A stretch of DNA of 64,000 nucleotides from an uncultured Gemmatimonadota bacterium. Its GTDB lineage: Bacteria > Gemmatimonadota > Gemmatimonadetes > Gemmatimonadales > Gemmatimonadaceae. Both the position numbers and the translations under genes were made by a program. Shown here piece by piece: positions 54,720-62,907 of the stretch; position 1 is the stretch's first letter; the number at the start of each line of letters is the position of its first letter. The notes below the pieces were generated by a model that was given only the letters and a program-made list of their open reading frames with translations, was not told the origin of the DNA and searched no databases. The DNA lies in NCBI GenBank assembly GCA_902826615.1, contig CADEFN010000001.1, forward strand, positions 248,001-312,000, read 5' to 3'.

Positions 54720-54797
54720 CTAACGCACGCCGCTCCCGCCAAGGCCCAGGTGGCCGTGGACGTGATGGGCATGATGGTGGCGCGAGTACAGGTTCAT
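54720..54797 (-). CDS. hisL: His leader peptide (attenuator control peptide)
   Basis: A 25-codon frame reads ATG AAC CTG TAC TCG CGC and then HHHAHHVHGH, seven histidines within ten codons (residues 7-16), before a TAG stop. It is too short for a normal gene call. Its stop is 31 bases upstream of the terminator stem, and hisG follows. This is the leader-peptide architecture of classical his attenuation, where a ribosome stalled at His codons lets an antiterminator form. Rho-independent termination otherwise follows. A weak promoter is just upstream; no strong Shine-Dalgarno is visible. Confidence 0.8.
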   Translation of the reverse strand: MNLYSRHHHAHHVHGHLGLGGSGVR

Positions 54798-54807
54798 CGT
54801 GGGGCGG

Positions 54808-54837
54808 AACGTAGCCCGGAGGTCAGGCGGACGTCAA
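54808..54837 (-). promoter_or_regulatory. Possible his operon promoter
   Basis: TTGACG (54837-54832), an 18-bp spacer and TACGTT (54813-54808) lie 11 bases before the leader peptide ATG. The -10 match is only partial. Confidence 0.35.
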
Positions 54838-54897
54838 CACCTGCCGATACTGGAACTTGCCGTGGTGCCGGGCGTTTACCCACTACACATCGTGGAC

Positions 54898-54917
54898 ATT
54901 GTGAATAAATTCACAAT
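54898..54917. promoter_or_regulatory. Perfect CRP/FNR-type operator
   Basis: TGTGA-ATAAAT-TCACA (54900-54915) is a perfect match to the CRP-type symmetric consensus, with arms ATTGTGAA and TTCACAAT around TAAA. It sits between the divergent his leader and the cupredoxin gene. The gene it controls is more likely the cupredoxin lipoprotein; this is inferred from distance. Confidence 0.6.
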
Positions 54918-54920
54918 CGT

Positions 54921-54936
54921 CCGCAGGGCCCTGCGG
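54921..54936. repeat. Perfect 16-bp palindrome CCGCAGGG/CCCTGCGG
   Basis: The word CCGCAGGGCCCTGCGG is self-complementary over its whole length and starts four bases after the CRP-like operator. It could be a second operator or a cruciform-forming site. Confidence 0.4.
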
Positions 54937-54987
54937 GCGACCACGATTACCCGATCTTTTTGTAAGGCTCTGGAGGCCTCCAAAACA

Positions 54988-55479
54988 ATGCGGTTCAAAG
55001 GATTTGCTCTCGTCGCTGGCGGCATGCTGGCGATGGCTTGCGGCGGCGGCGGCGAGACGCCCAAGACGGAAACCCCGGCTCCCGCTCCCGAAATGGCACC
55101 CGCTGCACCGGCGGCCCCGGCTGCTGGCACGGCTGCTCCGATCACCGGCACCACGCACGAGATCAAGATGGTTGGCGATGAGAAGGGCTATCGCTTTGAG
55201 CCCGCTTCCATCACCGCCAAGGCTGGTGACGGCATCAAGTTCGTCATGGTTTCCGGCGGCCCACACAACGTCGCCTTCGACGCCGCCACCATCCCGGAAG
55301 ATGTGAAGGGTCAGCTGCAGGCCAACATGCCCAACTCGACCGACTTCGCTTCGCCGATGATGATGAACGCCAACGAAGCCTGGACTGTCTCGCTCGGCAA
55401 CATCAAGGCTGGCACGTACGGCATCATCTGCACGCCGCACCTCGCCATGGGCATGAAGATGGAGCTGATCGTTCAGTAA
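54988..55479 (+). CDS. Cupredoxin (plastocyanin/amicyanin-like) lipoprotein
   Basis: The 163-residue protein has lipobox LAMAC, a Pro/Ala-rich linker and a cupredoxin domain. Copper ligands are His in GPHNVAFD, Cys and His in CTPHLAMGM, and the late Met. It is probably a small blue-copper electron carrier anchored to the membrane, with partners such as an oxidase or reductase elsewhere in the genome. GGAGG precedes the ATG, and it ends with a strong terminator, so it looks well expressed as a single gene. Confidence 0.85.
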   Translation: MRFKGFALVAGGMLAMACGGGGETPKTETPAPAPEMAPAAPAAPAAGTAAPITGTTHEIKMVGDEKGYRFEPASITAKAGDGIKFVMVSGGPHNVAFDAATIPEDVKGQLQANMPNSTDFASPMMMNANEAWTVSLGNIKAGTYGIICTPHLAMGMKMELIVQ

Positions 55480-55501
55480 GCTGCATCACACTGTTGGATC
55501 A

Positions 55502-55537
55502 CGCGGGGGTGCCACATCGGCACCCCCGCGTTTCTTT
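55502..55537 (+). terminator. Intrinsic terminator after the cupredoxin gene
   Basis: CGCGGGGGTGCC-ACATC-GGCACCCCCGCG is a perfect 12-bp stem followed by TTTCTTTT. It lies 22 bases past the stop at 55479. Confidence 0.9.
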
Positions 55538-55596
55538 TGCAACCCGGCGCGCGTCGCGAGAGTCTGTAGAGAGCGCACATCTCCGGCCACCGTTTC

Positions 55597-57273
55597 GTGG
55601 CGACCACTACCACTCGATTCCCTTCTGTCTCTCGTCGGCTGCGGCTGCCATCGCGTGCAGCCTGGCTTGGCGCGCGCGCAACCAACGTCCTGCGACGCCC
55701 ACGACGTCTCCTCACCCTGGGCATCGCGACCTTCGTCGCGGTCCTCGGTGGCTACATCGCCTTCCCGCTCGGCGTGGACAAGGCACGTCAGATCCGTCCC
55801 GCACGCCTCGCGGCGGCGCAGGACACCATTGGTCCGATGCGTGAGCTGCTGCGCGCGCGAACCGAAGTGCTGCGGATCGACTCGGCACTGGCTGTGGCGC
55901 GTGTGCCGGCCGAAACACCGGTGGTTGTTCCCTTTCTCACCGCGGACCAGCGACGCCAGCGCGATTCGTTAGGCACGCAGATCGCCCAGCTCTCGGCGCT
56001 GGTACAGCGGGCCAGTACGTCTCCGCTGGCAGAAAGTTATCGTGCCCTCGCGGGCGCACCCGCGCTGCGCGGCGACGCCGGTATGCGCGCCCTCCTTGAC
56101 TCCCTGGTCGACATCGAGCGCGAACGTGAAGAGCTGGGCGGTGGCGGTGCCACAGTCGACCCGGTGTATGTCGCCCTCACCACCGAGGCCAACGCCAAGG
56201 GGCGGGCCATGCTGGCCATCGCAGAGCGCGAGCTGGCCCAACTGCAGCGTGCAGTCGCGGATATTGTTCCTGCTCCCGCTGTGGCACCCTCGGCGCCACC
56301 GGTCGAGCCAACTCAGCTGGCTGACACACTCGCGTTGTCGGGCATACGCCAGCAGCTCGCAGGCACCATGCAAGCGTCCGAACGAAACCTCGCCCGCGTT
56401 CGTGCCTCAAATGCCGCGCGCGACAGCGTGAGCGCCGCGCAGCGTGCGAGCACTCAGCTGGCGCCGGTCCCAGTGCTCCTCCTCGCGGCATTCACGCTCG
56501 CAGCGTTTGTCGCACTCACTCTTGGACTCGTTGACGAAATGCGAAGCCCGCGGGTCGCCGACGCCAATGAAGCTGAGCGACTCTCGGGCTTGCGGGTTCT
56601 TTCCGTGGCGAGGCAGCGGGAGGTGCCGCAGGAACGAGCCCGACGTGCGGCCGACCGCACGCTCCCCGTGGCTCTCGATCCCACGTCTGACCAGTACCGG
56701 ATGCTCGCCTGGCATCTCACCTCCCCGTGGCCACGCGAAGGGATTGTCACGGTTACGGGAGATCGCCCCGAGGTCGCCGCAACGGTGGCCGCCAACCTGG
56801 CGGCCGTCTTTGCGGTCGACGCCCGTTCGACCCTGCTCGTTGACGCGGATTTCTCACTCGAACCCGTGCGCGCGGTGCTGGCCCTCCCCAAGTCACCGGG
56901 CCTCGCCGCTGCCATCGAAAACAAGCGCAAATGGTCGGAGTCGCTGCTGTCCGTTCCCGTGGGTCGCAGCAGAAGTATGGATGTATTGCCGGCCGGCACG
57001 CGCGACCGGCCCCTGGGACCTGCCGAGGCACAGGCCGCCATCGCCGATGTGAGGCGAGCGGCGCAGCGGCATGACGCCACGGTGATCGTCGCGAGCGGGC
57101 CGCAATCGCTCAAGCTGCGCGCCGGCGACGACGTGGTGATTTGCGCCGTTCAGGGCGTTACACGCCTGGCTACGCTGGCTCGTGCCGTCGCCTCACTCAT
57201 CGAGGGTGGGGCCCGTGTGCGCGGGGTCGTGTTGTGGGAAGGTGATGAGCCCGTGGTCGCACAACCCGCGTAA
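55597..57273 (+). CDS. Wzz/BY-kinase-like protein with degenerate ATPase domain
   Basis: The 558-residue protein has one N-terminal membrane segment (LLTLGIATFVAVLGGYIAFPLG), a long coiled-coil-rich periplasmic region, a second segment (LAPVPVLLLAAFTLAAFVALTLGLV) and a cytoplasmic P-loop-like domain. This is the polysaccharide co-polymerase layout. In the last domain the Walker A loop reads TVTGDRPEVAATVAANLA, lacking the usual GKS/T, while Walker A' (TLLVDADF) is kept. No C-terminal tyrosine cluster is seen. It probably controls export or chain length of an exopolysaccharide without kinase activity. Confidence 0.6.
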   Translation: MATTTTRFPSVSRRLRLPSRAAWLGARATNVLRRPRRLLTLGIATFVAVLGGYIAFPLGVDKARQIRPARLAAAQDTIGPMRELLRARTEVLRIDSALAVARVPAETPVVVPFLTADQRRQRDSLGTQIAQLSALVQRASTSPLAESYRALAGAPALRGDAGMRALLDSLVDIEREREELGGGGATVDPVYVALTTEANAKGRAMLAIAERELAQLQRAVADIVPAPAVAPSAPPVEPTQLADTLALSGIRQQLAGTMQASERNLARVRASNAARDSVSAAQRASTQLAPVPVLLLAAFTLAAFVALTLGLVDEMRSPRVADANEAERLSGLRVLSVARQREVPQERARRAADRTLPVALDPTSDQYRMLAWHLTSPWPREGIVTVTGDRPEVAATVAANLAAVFAVDARSTLLVDADFSLEPVRAVLALPKSPGLAAAIENKRKWSESLLSVPVGRSRSMDVLPAGTRDRPLGPAEAQAAIADVRRAAQRHDATVIVASGPQSLKLRAGDDVVICAVQGVTRLATLARAVASLIEGGARVRGVVLWEGDEPVVAQPA

Positions 57274-57334
57274 CGCTCCTGCCGCCCAACTGGGGCGGGG
57301 GGTATCTTTGCCACCCGCTTCTTCCCGTCGAGAC

Positions 57335-57949
57335 GTGCCCGGATACTCCGACCGCATCAACCACGCGCTGGCCTTTGCCGCCAAACATCATGACCAGCAA
57401 GTGCGGAAGGGAACGCGTGCGCCATACCTCACCCAGCCGGCCAATGTCGCGATCATCCTCACGCGATACGGGCAGGACGACACTACGGTCATCGCCGGCA
57501 TCCTGCACGATGTAGCCGAAGACTACGCGCGCGAGGGCGCCTCGCGTGAGATGATGTCGGGACGGCTCGGTGACAAATTCGGCAGTGAAGTGCTGGCAGT
57601 GTTGCAGGGCGTGACCCATCGCAAGGTCGACGACGATGGGGTGGAGTTGTCGCCTGATGAGCGACGCGACGATCTGCTGATGCGTCTGGCGACGGCACCC
57701 GAGGCGGCGCGATGGGTGTGTGCGGCCGATGAGCTGCACAGTGTGTCTAGCCTGGTGGCCGATTTGCGGCGCACCGTGGACCCTGCCACGGTGTGGGGGC
57801 GGGTCAGCGGTGGTGCCGAGCACACGCTCCGCTGGTATCGCAAGGTGCACGAGCGGCTCACGGCGGGCGGGTTCCTCGCGCCCATCATGGACGAGCTGGC
57901 CGCCGCCATCAGCGAGCTCGAGACGCTGGCCCCTGCTCAGGCCCCGTAA
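57335..57949 (+). CDS. RelA/SpoT-like HD hydrolase with altered metal site
   Basis: The 204-residue HD protein begins at GTG 57335 and resembles small alarmone hydrolases (Mesh1-type): [39 protein letters not shown], then [24 protein letters not shown] and [12 protein letters not shown]. In RSH hydrolases the residue before the LHD pair, 24 positions ahead, is His; here it is Gln (TQP in place of xHP). The aspartate in ADELH is kept. So it may be inactive or use a changed metal. Ends overlap ispG by 13 bases (convergent). Confidence 0.7.
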   Translation: MPGYSDRINHALAFAAKHHDQQVRKGTRAPYLTQPANVAIILTRYGQDDTTVIAGILHDVAEDYAREGASREMMSGRLGDKFGSEVLAVLQGVTHRKVDDDGVELSPDERRDDLLMRLATAPEAARWVCAADELHSVSSLVADLRRTVDPATVWGRVSGGAEHTLRWYRKVHERLTAGGFLAPIMDELAAAISELETLAPAQAP

Positions 57950-59151
57950 CGCTGGGCCACGTAGTTCTCGAGAATCTCCAGGAACTCCGGCACGATCGTG
58001 TCCCCCTTTAGGGTCGTGCGCAGCGCACCATCGACATACACTGGCGCTTTGGGCTCCTCAAACGTTCCCGGGAGTGAAATGCCGATGTTGGCATGTTTCG
58101 ACTCACCTGGCCCGTTCACCACGCATCCCATGACCGCCACCTTCAGCTCCTCTACACCGGGATAGCGCCCGCGCCACACCGGCATCTGCTCCCGCAGATA
58201 CGTCTGGATATCCTCGGCCATATGCTGGAAAAAGGTCGACGTCGTGCGGCCACACCCGGGACACGCCGTCACCTGCGGGGCAAACGACCGCAGACCTAAC
58301 GATTGCAGCACCTGCTGCGCCACGTACACTTCCTCCGTCCGATCGCCACCGGGCTTGGGCGTCAGCGACACGCGAATCGTGTCGCCAATCCCCTCGGCCA
58401 GCAGGATGGACAACCCGGCCGTGCTGGCGATGATGCCCTTGCTGCCCAGCCCTGCCTCGGTCAAACCGAGATGCAGCGGATAGTCACACCGTCTGGCAAG
58501 ACGTCGGTAGACCTCCACGAGGTCCTGCACCACCGAGACCTTGGCCGAGATGATGATCTGATCGTGCCGGAGCCCGGTTTCTTCGGCGAGGGCAGCTGAG
58601 CGAAGAGCGCTCTCCAGCATCGCCTCCATATAGACGTCTTTCGCGTCGCGCGGCGATTGAGCGCGCGCGTTGTCGTCCATCATCCGCGTCAGCAGATCCT
58701 GATCCAGCGAACCCCAGTTGACCCCGATCCGCACCGGCTTGTTGTGCTCAACGGCCAGGCGCACGATGGTCTGGAAGTTTTCGTCGCGCCGCTTGGCTCC
58801 CACATTCCCGGGATTGATCCGGTACTTCGCCAACGCCGACGCGCAGGCAGGGTACTTGGCCAGGAGCAGGTGCCCGTTGTAGTGGAAGTCGCCGACAATC
58901 GGCACGTCGACCCCGGCATCGGCGAGGCGCGCCATGAGCTCGGGGACCGCCGCTGCCGCCTCGTCGTTATTGACGGTGACGCGTACGATCTGGCTCCCAG
59001 CCCGCGCCAGCGCCGCGACCTGGTCGGCCGTCGAGGCGGGATCGGCCGTGTCGGTATTGGTCATCGACTGCACAACGACAGGTTGTTGGGATCCAACCTT
59101 GACCCCGCCAACCGAGACCGTCACCGTATTCCGACGCGATTGCAACGTCAC
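57937..59151 (-). CDS. ispG: 4-hydroxy-3-methylbut-2-enyl-diphosphate synthase IspG
   Basis: This 404-residue enzyme of the MEP isoprenoid pathway has [13 protein letters not shown], the [10 protein letters not shown] strand and the Fe-S cysteines in [11 protein letters not shown] and [14 protein letters not shown] at 59151 is preferred because GGAG lies six bases upstream and the family starts there; a longer reading reaches 59250. It reduces MEcPP to HMBPP using a 4Fe-4S cluster. The other MEP genes are not in this window. Confidence 0.92.
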   Translation of the reverse strand: MTLQSRRNTVTVSVGGVKVGSQQPVVVQSMTNTDTADPASTADQVAALARAGSQIVRVTVNNDEAAAAVPELMARLADAGVDVPIVGDFHYNGHLLLAKYPACASALAKYRINPGNVGAKRRDENFQTIVRLAVEHNKPVRIGVNWGSLDQDLLTRMMDDNARAQSPRDAKDVYMEAMLESALRSAALAEETGLRHDQIIISAKVSVVQDLVEVYRRLARRCDYPLHLGLTEAGLGSKGIIASTAGLSILLAEGIGDTIRVSLTPKPGGDRTEEVYVAQQVLQSLGLRSFAPQVTACPGCGRTTSTFFQHMAEDIQTYLREQMPVWRGRYPGVEELKVAVMGCVVNGPGESKHANIGISLPGTFEEPKAPVYVDGALRTTLKGDTIVPEFLEILENYVAQRYGA

Positions 59152-59270
59152 TTCGCACTCCAGGCGCACGTAAGGTTGGGAAAAGTAGCCCACCGGGAGA
59201 GCGACCGGCACATCTTTCGTGTTGTTCAGACCGTAGCCCACCGACTCCACCTTCCCCCGCCCACGCAGCC

Positions 59271-59726
59271 ATGGCCCAGGACCCGGATATTCCCGCCCGC
59301 GAGATCAATACCGAGGACGTGGTCAGCGTATCTCCCGAGAAGAAGAAGGGGCTTTTTCGCCGTCACTGGGGGAAACTCACCCTTCTGATGCTGCTCGGTG
59401 TTCCGACCCTGATTGTTACGGTCTGGTCCTTTGCCGCCCGGGCCATCACCTACTCCTCAGGTAATCGGGTCGGCTTCGTTCAGAAACTCTCCAACAAGGG
59501 ATGGGTCTGCAAAACCTGGGAAGGGGAGCTGCAGCTCTCGAGTATTCCCGGAAGTGCACCGGTGCTGTTCCAGTTCACCGTCAGGGACGACAATGTGGCA
59601 AAAGCCATCGAGGCAGTGATGGGCCGCCAGGTTGAGCTGCAGTACCGGGAAACACCGCACATTCCTCTCTCCTGCTTCGGCGAGACGACGTACTTCGTGG
59701 AAGGGGTCAAGCCAGTCGGCGGCTGA
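59271..59726 (+). CDS. Membrane-anchored protein of unknown function
   Basis: The 151-residue protein has a charged N-terminus, one membrane segment ([21 protein letters not shown]) and an extracytoplasmic domain with a CKTWEGEL segment and a [11 protein letters not shown] ending; both contain a cysteine. I do not recognise the family with confidence. It is divergent from ispG. Confidence 0.5.
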   Translation: MAQDPDIPAREINTEDVVSVSPEKKKGLFRRHWGKLTLLMLLGVPTLIVTVWSFAARAITYSSGNRVGFVQKLSNKGWVCKTWEGELQLSSIPGSAPVLFQFTVRDDNVAKAIEAVMGRQVELQYRETPHIPLSCFGETTYFVEGVKPVGG

Positions 59727-60070
59727 GCGCGCGCTCACCCATTGCCGCTCCCCGGACTTGATCCGGGGCCCAGAGTCTCCCGGTTCGTCGCTGGGACCAA
59801 CGCGAGGCGCGTCATTTGCCAGGTACCGTTAAGGTGCCTGGGTCAGTACGGGCCCTCTCACCGAAGTGCGAACGGGAGTCCGGACCGCGCATTGTTGACC
59901 CCGCTACCCCGCTCTATATTCGTCGCGCTCCGGCTCCCGGCTCTCGGGGGCTGCGCGCCACGGCGGGTGGCGTGCCTAACGGGCGCTGGGTTCCGCAGAA
60001 CAGCGATCGCCGGGGCCCTACGCTCCGCGCATCCTCTGGCGAATCGCCCAATTATCAGGAGCGCGTAGCG
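59727..60070 (+). promoter_or_regulatory. Long leader and promoter of the cold-shock gene
   Basis: No gene is seen in these 344 bases. A REP-like hairpin CCCCGGA-CTTGA-TCCGGGG is at 59750-59768 and a second imperfect stem (CCAGG...CCTGG) at 59819-59841. A -10-like TATATT (59915-59920) with TTGTTG at 59892-59897 would start a transcript with a leader of around 145 bases before the cspA-like ATG at 60071. A GCCTAACG copy lies in the leader at 59974-59981. Confidence 0.45.
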
Positions 60071-60280
60071 ATGCGTACGACCGGAAAAGTGAAGTGGTTC
60101 AACGATGCCAAGGGCTTTGGCTTCATCACGCCCGACAACGGGAGCAAGGACTGTTTCGTGCACTACAGCGCGATCCAGGGCTCCGGGTTCAAGACCCTCG
60201 CCGAGGGTGACGCCGTTGAGTTCGAGATTGTACAGGGGCAGAAAGGCCCCGCGGCTGAGGGCGTGACGAAGATCAGCTAA
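60071..60280 (+). CDS. csp: Cold-shock domain protein
   Basis: The 69-residue protein has both RNA-binding motifs, KGFGFI (RNP1) and CFVHYSAI (RNP2), and W11 in KVKWFND. It is an OB-fold nucleic-acid chaperone. AGGAG lies about ten bases upstream. The long leader upstream and the terminator after it are usual for cold-shock genes, suggesting post-transcriptional control. Confidence 0.95.
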   Translation: MRTTGKVKWFNDAKGFGFITPDNGSKDCFVHYSAIQGSGFKTLAEGDAVEFEIVQGQKGPAAEGVTKIS

Positions 60281-60307
60281 GGCTGTCCGGTCAACGCACC
60301 GCACCAC

Positions 60308-60345
60308 CATCGGGGGCTCCTCACGGGGCCCCCGATGCTTTTTCT
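60308..60345 (+). terminator. Intrinsic terminator after the cold-shock gene
   Basis: CATCGGGGGC-loop-GCCCCCGATG is a perfect 10-bp stem followed by CTTTTT. Confidence 0.9.
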
Positions 60346-60374
60346 CCCTCTGTCCTCCGGTTGTTCCGCGCACC

Positions 60375-62885
60375 ATGCTTCGCGCTTCCTCAATCATCCG
60401 TATGCGCATTCTTTCGTTCGCCGCTTTGCTGCTCATCGCCGGGCAGGCTGCCGCTCAGGCCACCCCGCCCGCCGCCAATCCGCCAGCCGCGACCCAACCG
60501 GCGCGTCGTGGCCCTCGGCCCTATGCCCAGGTGGTCACCGACAAAGCGGTGACTGACGCAGGAGGCATTACGGTGCATCGGGTGGATGACCGCTGGTTCC
60601 TCGAGGTGCCCGACTCCCTGCTGCGCCGCGACTTCCTGCTGGTGAGTCGTGTGGCCGCGGTGCCGACGAACTTCTCCGGCTTCACATCAGCCGGAACGTC
60701 GATCGCCGAGCGTGTGGTGCGTTGGGAGCGCAATGGTGATCGCTTGATGCTCCGGTCGATTGGATTCAGCGCCTTTGCGGACGACTCGCTCCCAGTCGCC
60801 CTTTCAGTCGCCAGCAACAACCTCGGCCCCATACTCGGCGCCTTCCCCATCCAGGCCTTCACTCGGGATAGCGCCAGTGCCGTCCTCGATGTCACCGACT
60901 TCTTCAGCGGCGATATCCCGGCCATCAGTGCGCTCGACGCGGCGCAACGACGCACCTATCAGGTTCGGCGCCTCGACCCCGCGCGCAGTTATGTGAACCA
61001 TGTCCGATCTTTTCCGCTCAACGTCGAGGTGCGACACACCCAGACATTCGACGCCGGTGAGCCACCGAGTGATCGAGATGCCGGCACGATCTCGGTGGAA
61101 ATGCGCCAGTCGCTCGTGCTGCTGCCGAGGGAGCCCATGCGTCCGCGCCACGCCGACGAGCGCATCGGCTTTTTCAGTGTCGAGCGCGTGAACTACGGGC
61201 TCGACGAGCAGAAGGCGGCCTCACAGAGTTTTGTTCGACGCTGGCGGCTCGAGCCCAAGGACCCCGCGGCGTATGCGCGTGGCGAGCTTGTCGAACCCGT
61301 GAAGCCCATCGTCTACTATCTCGACCCGGCCACACCCACCAAGTGGCGCTCCTATATGCGGCGCGGTGTGGAGGACTGGCAGAAGGCGTTTGAGAAGGCC
61401 GGATTCAAGAACGCCATCATCGCCCGCGACGCCCCCACACCGCAGCAGGACCCCGAGTGGGACCCCGAAGACATTCGCTACTCCGTGGTCCGCTGGACCG
61501 CCTCACTCGTGCGCAATGCGGTCGGACCCAGCACCACCGACCCGCGGTCGGGTGAAATCATCGAGAGCGACATCACCTGGTATCACAATCACATGCGGTC
61601 GTACCGCAATCGTCTCCTGATCGAGACCGGGGCCGCCAATCCCGCGGCGCGTACCCTCGACATCCCCGAAGACCTCATGGGAGAGACGATGCGCCAGGTG
61701 ATCACCCACGAGGTCGGGCATGCGTTAGGCCTCCCGCACAACATGATCGCTTCGGCGTCGTTCCCGGTGGACTCGCTGCGCAAGGTGACGTTCACCAGCA
61801 AGTACGGTGTGTCGGCCACCATCATGGACTACGCGCGCCAGAACTACGTCGCGCAACCCGGTGACGGCTTGGCACCCAAGGACTTTGTGCGCCGCCTTGG
61901 CCCCTTCGATGATTTCATCATCAACTGGGGGTACCGGGTCATTCCGCAGGCGCGGACTCCCGAAGACGAACGCCCGGTGCTGAATGGCTGGTACACCCAG
62001 CAGACCGGCCCCATGCCGTATCGCTACCTCCCGCAGCAGCTGGTGGGCATCGATCCTCGCGCCCAGACCGAAGACCTGGGCGACGACGCTGTACGGGCCA
62101 GCGGGTACGCTGTGGAAAATCTCAAGAAGGTGGTCCCCAATCTCGTCGCCTGGACCTCGAAAGACGGTGAGGATTTTACCGAACTGAACGAGATCTACGG
62201 CGAGACGTTAGGCATGTGGAGTCAGTACATGGGCCACGTGGTCAACTGGGTGGGCGGTATGCGCGTGGAGCTCAAGACGGCGGAACAGGCGGGGGCCACC
62301 TACGCCGTCGTACCGATGCCGCGGCAACGCGCGGCGCTCCAGTTTCTGGCTGACAATGCCTTTGCCACACCCACCTGGCTGGCAAATCCCGGCATTCTCT
62401 CGCGACTCGGTCCTGCGCTCGGCCCCCTCTCGCTCAGCAACCGTCAGGCTGGAGTGCTCACCCAGCTCTTCGACCCACGACGTCTGGCTCGCCTGAGTGA
62501 ATCCGAGTCTCTCGACCCGGTAAACGCGTACCCGCTCGCCACATATCTCGATGACCTGCGTCGGGCCGTCTTCACCGGTACCCCCGACGCAAATCGCCGG
62601 CTGCTGCAGCGGGTGTATCTCGAGCGGCTCGAGGCGTTGATCGCCCCTCCTGCCGCCGGCCCAGCAGGGCCGGGCGGGGGTGGTGGCTTTGGTGGCCCGC
62701 TGCCGCCATTGCTTACGCCGCCTAACGTGCGACGCACCGACATCACACCCCTCGCGCGTGCGCAGCTGCGAGCCATTCAGGCTGAAGCTCGGCGACTTAC
62801 CGCCTCGGCGTCAGGAGTCAACCGGGCACACTGGTCCGATCTGGCCGACAGAGCAACAGCCGTGTTGGAGCGCGAGAGACGGTAG
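60375..62885 (+). CDS. Exported zinc metalloprotease (DUF5117/DUF5118 type)
   Basis: The 836-residue protein has a signal peptide (LIAGQAAAQ) and the zinc motif HEVGHALGLPHN, characteristic of gluzincin/metzincin-like proteases of the DUF5117-DUF4953-DUF5118 family common in Bacteroidetes and Gemmatimonadota. Supporting blocks are WYHNHMRSYRNRL, MDYARQNY and GPFDDFIINWGY. It is secreted and probably degrades peptides or cell-surface proteins. ATG 60375 or 60402 could be the start; both keep the signal peptide. The gene carries three CGTTAGGC-type words. Confidence 0.85.
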   Translation: MLRASSIIRMRILSFAALLLIAGQAAAQATPPAANPPAATQPARRGPRPYAQVVTDKAVTDAGGITVHRVDDRWFLEVPDSLLRRDFLLVSRVAAVPTNFSGFTSAGTSIAERVVRWERNGDRLMLRSIGFSAFADDSLPVALSVASNNLGPILGAFPIQAFTRDSASAVLDVTDFFSGDIPAISALDAAQRRTYQVRRLDPARSYVNHVRSFPLNVEVRHTQTFDAGEPPSDRDAGTISVEMRQSLVLLPREPMRPRHADERIGFFSVERVNYGLDEQKAASQSFVRRWRLEPKDPAAYARGELVEPVKPIVYYLDPATPTKWRSYMRRGVEDWQKAFEKAGFKNAIIARDAPTPQQDPEWDPEDIRYSVVRWTASLVRNAVGPSTTDPRSGEIIESDITWYHNHMRSYRNRLLIETGAANPAARTLDIPEDLMGETMRQVITHEVGHALGLPHNMIASASFPVDSLRKVTFTSKYGVSATIMDYARQNYVAQPGDGLAPKDFVRRLGPFDDFIINWGYRVIPQARTPEDERPVLNGWYTQQTGPMPYRYLPQQLVGIDPRAQTEDLGDDAVRASGYAVENLKKVVPNLVAWTSKDGEDFTELNEIYGETLGMWSQYMGHVVNWVGGMRVELKTAEQAGATYAVVPMPRQRAALQFLADNAFATPTWLANPGILSRLGPALGPLSLSNRQAGVLTQLFDPRRLARLSESESLDPVNAYPLATYLDDLRRAVFTGTPDANRRLLQRVYLERLEALIAPPAAGPAGPGGGGGFGGPLPPLLTPPNVRRTDITPLARAQLRAIQAEARRLTASASGVNRAHWSDLADRATAVLERERR

Positions 62886-62907
62886 AAAATCTGCCACCTG
62901 CCGTCTC

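Larger units (their letters stand above)
2272..62727. repeat. Dispersed word CGTTAGGC / GCCTAACG
   Basis: By eye I find 21 exact copies starting at 6743, 7518, 8870, 13394, 17411, 17593, 26907, 31373, 38293, 42382, 49949, 51225, 52205, 52963, 53413, 53835, 55967, 59974, 61723, 62206 and 62720. Five TGTTAGGC variants (3897, 11762, 13730, 33647, 37230) and five CGTTAGGT variants (2272, 9482, 16621, 40612, 58294) add to them. Most lie in coding DNA and read as TTA-GGC (Leu-Gly); others read as Leu-Thr, Pro-Asn, stops, or lie outside genes. Confidence 0.8.
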
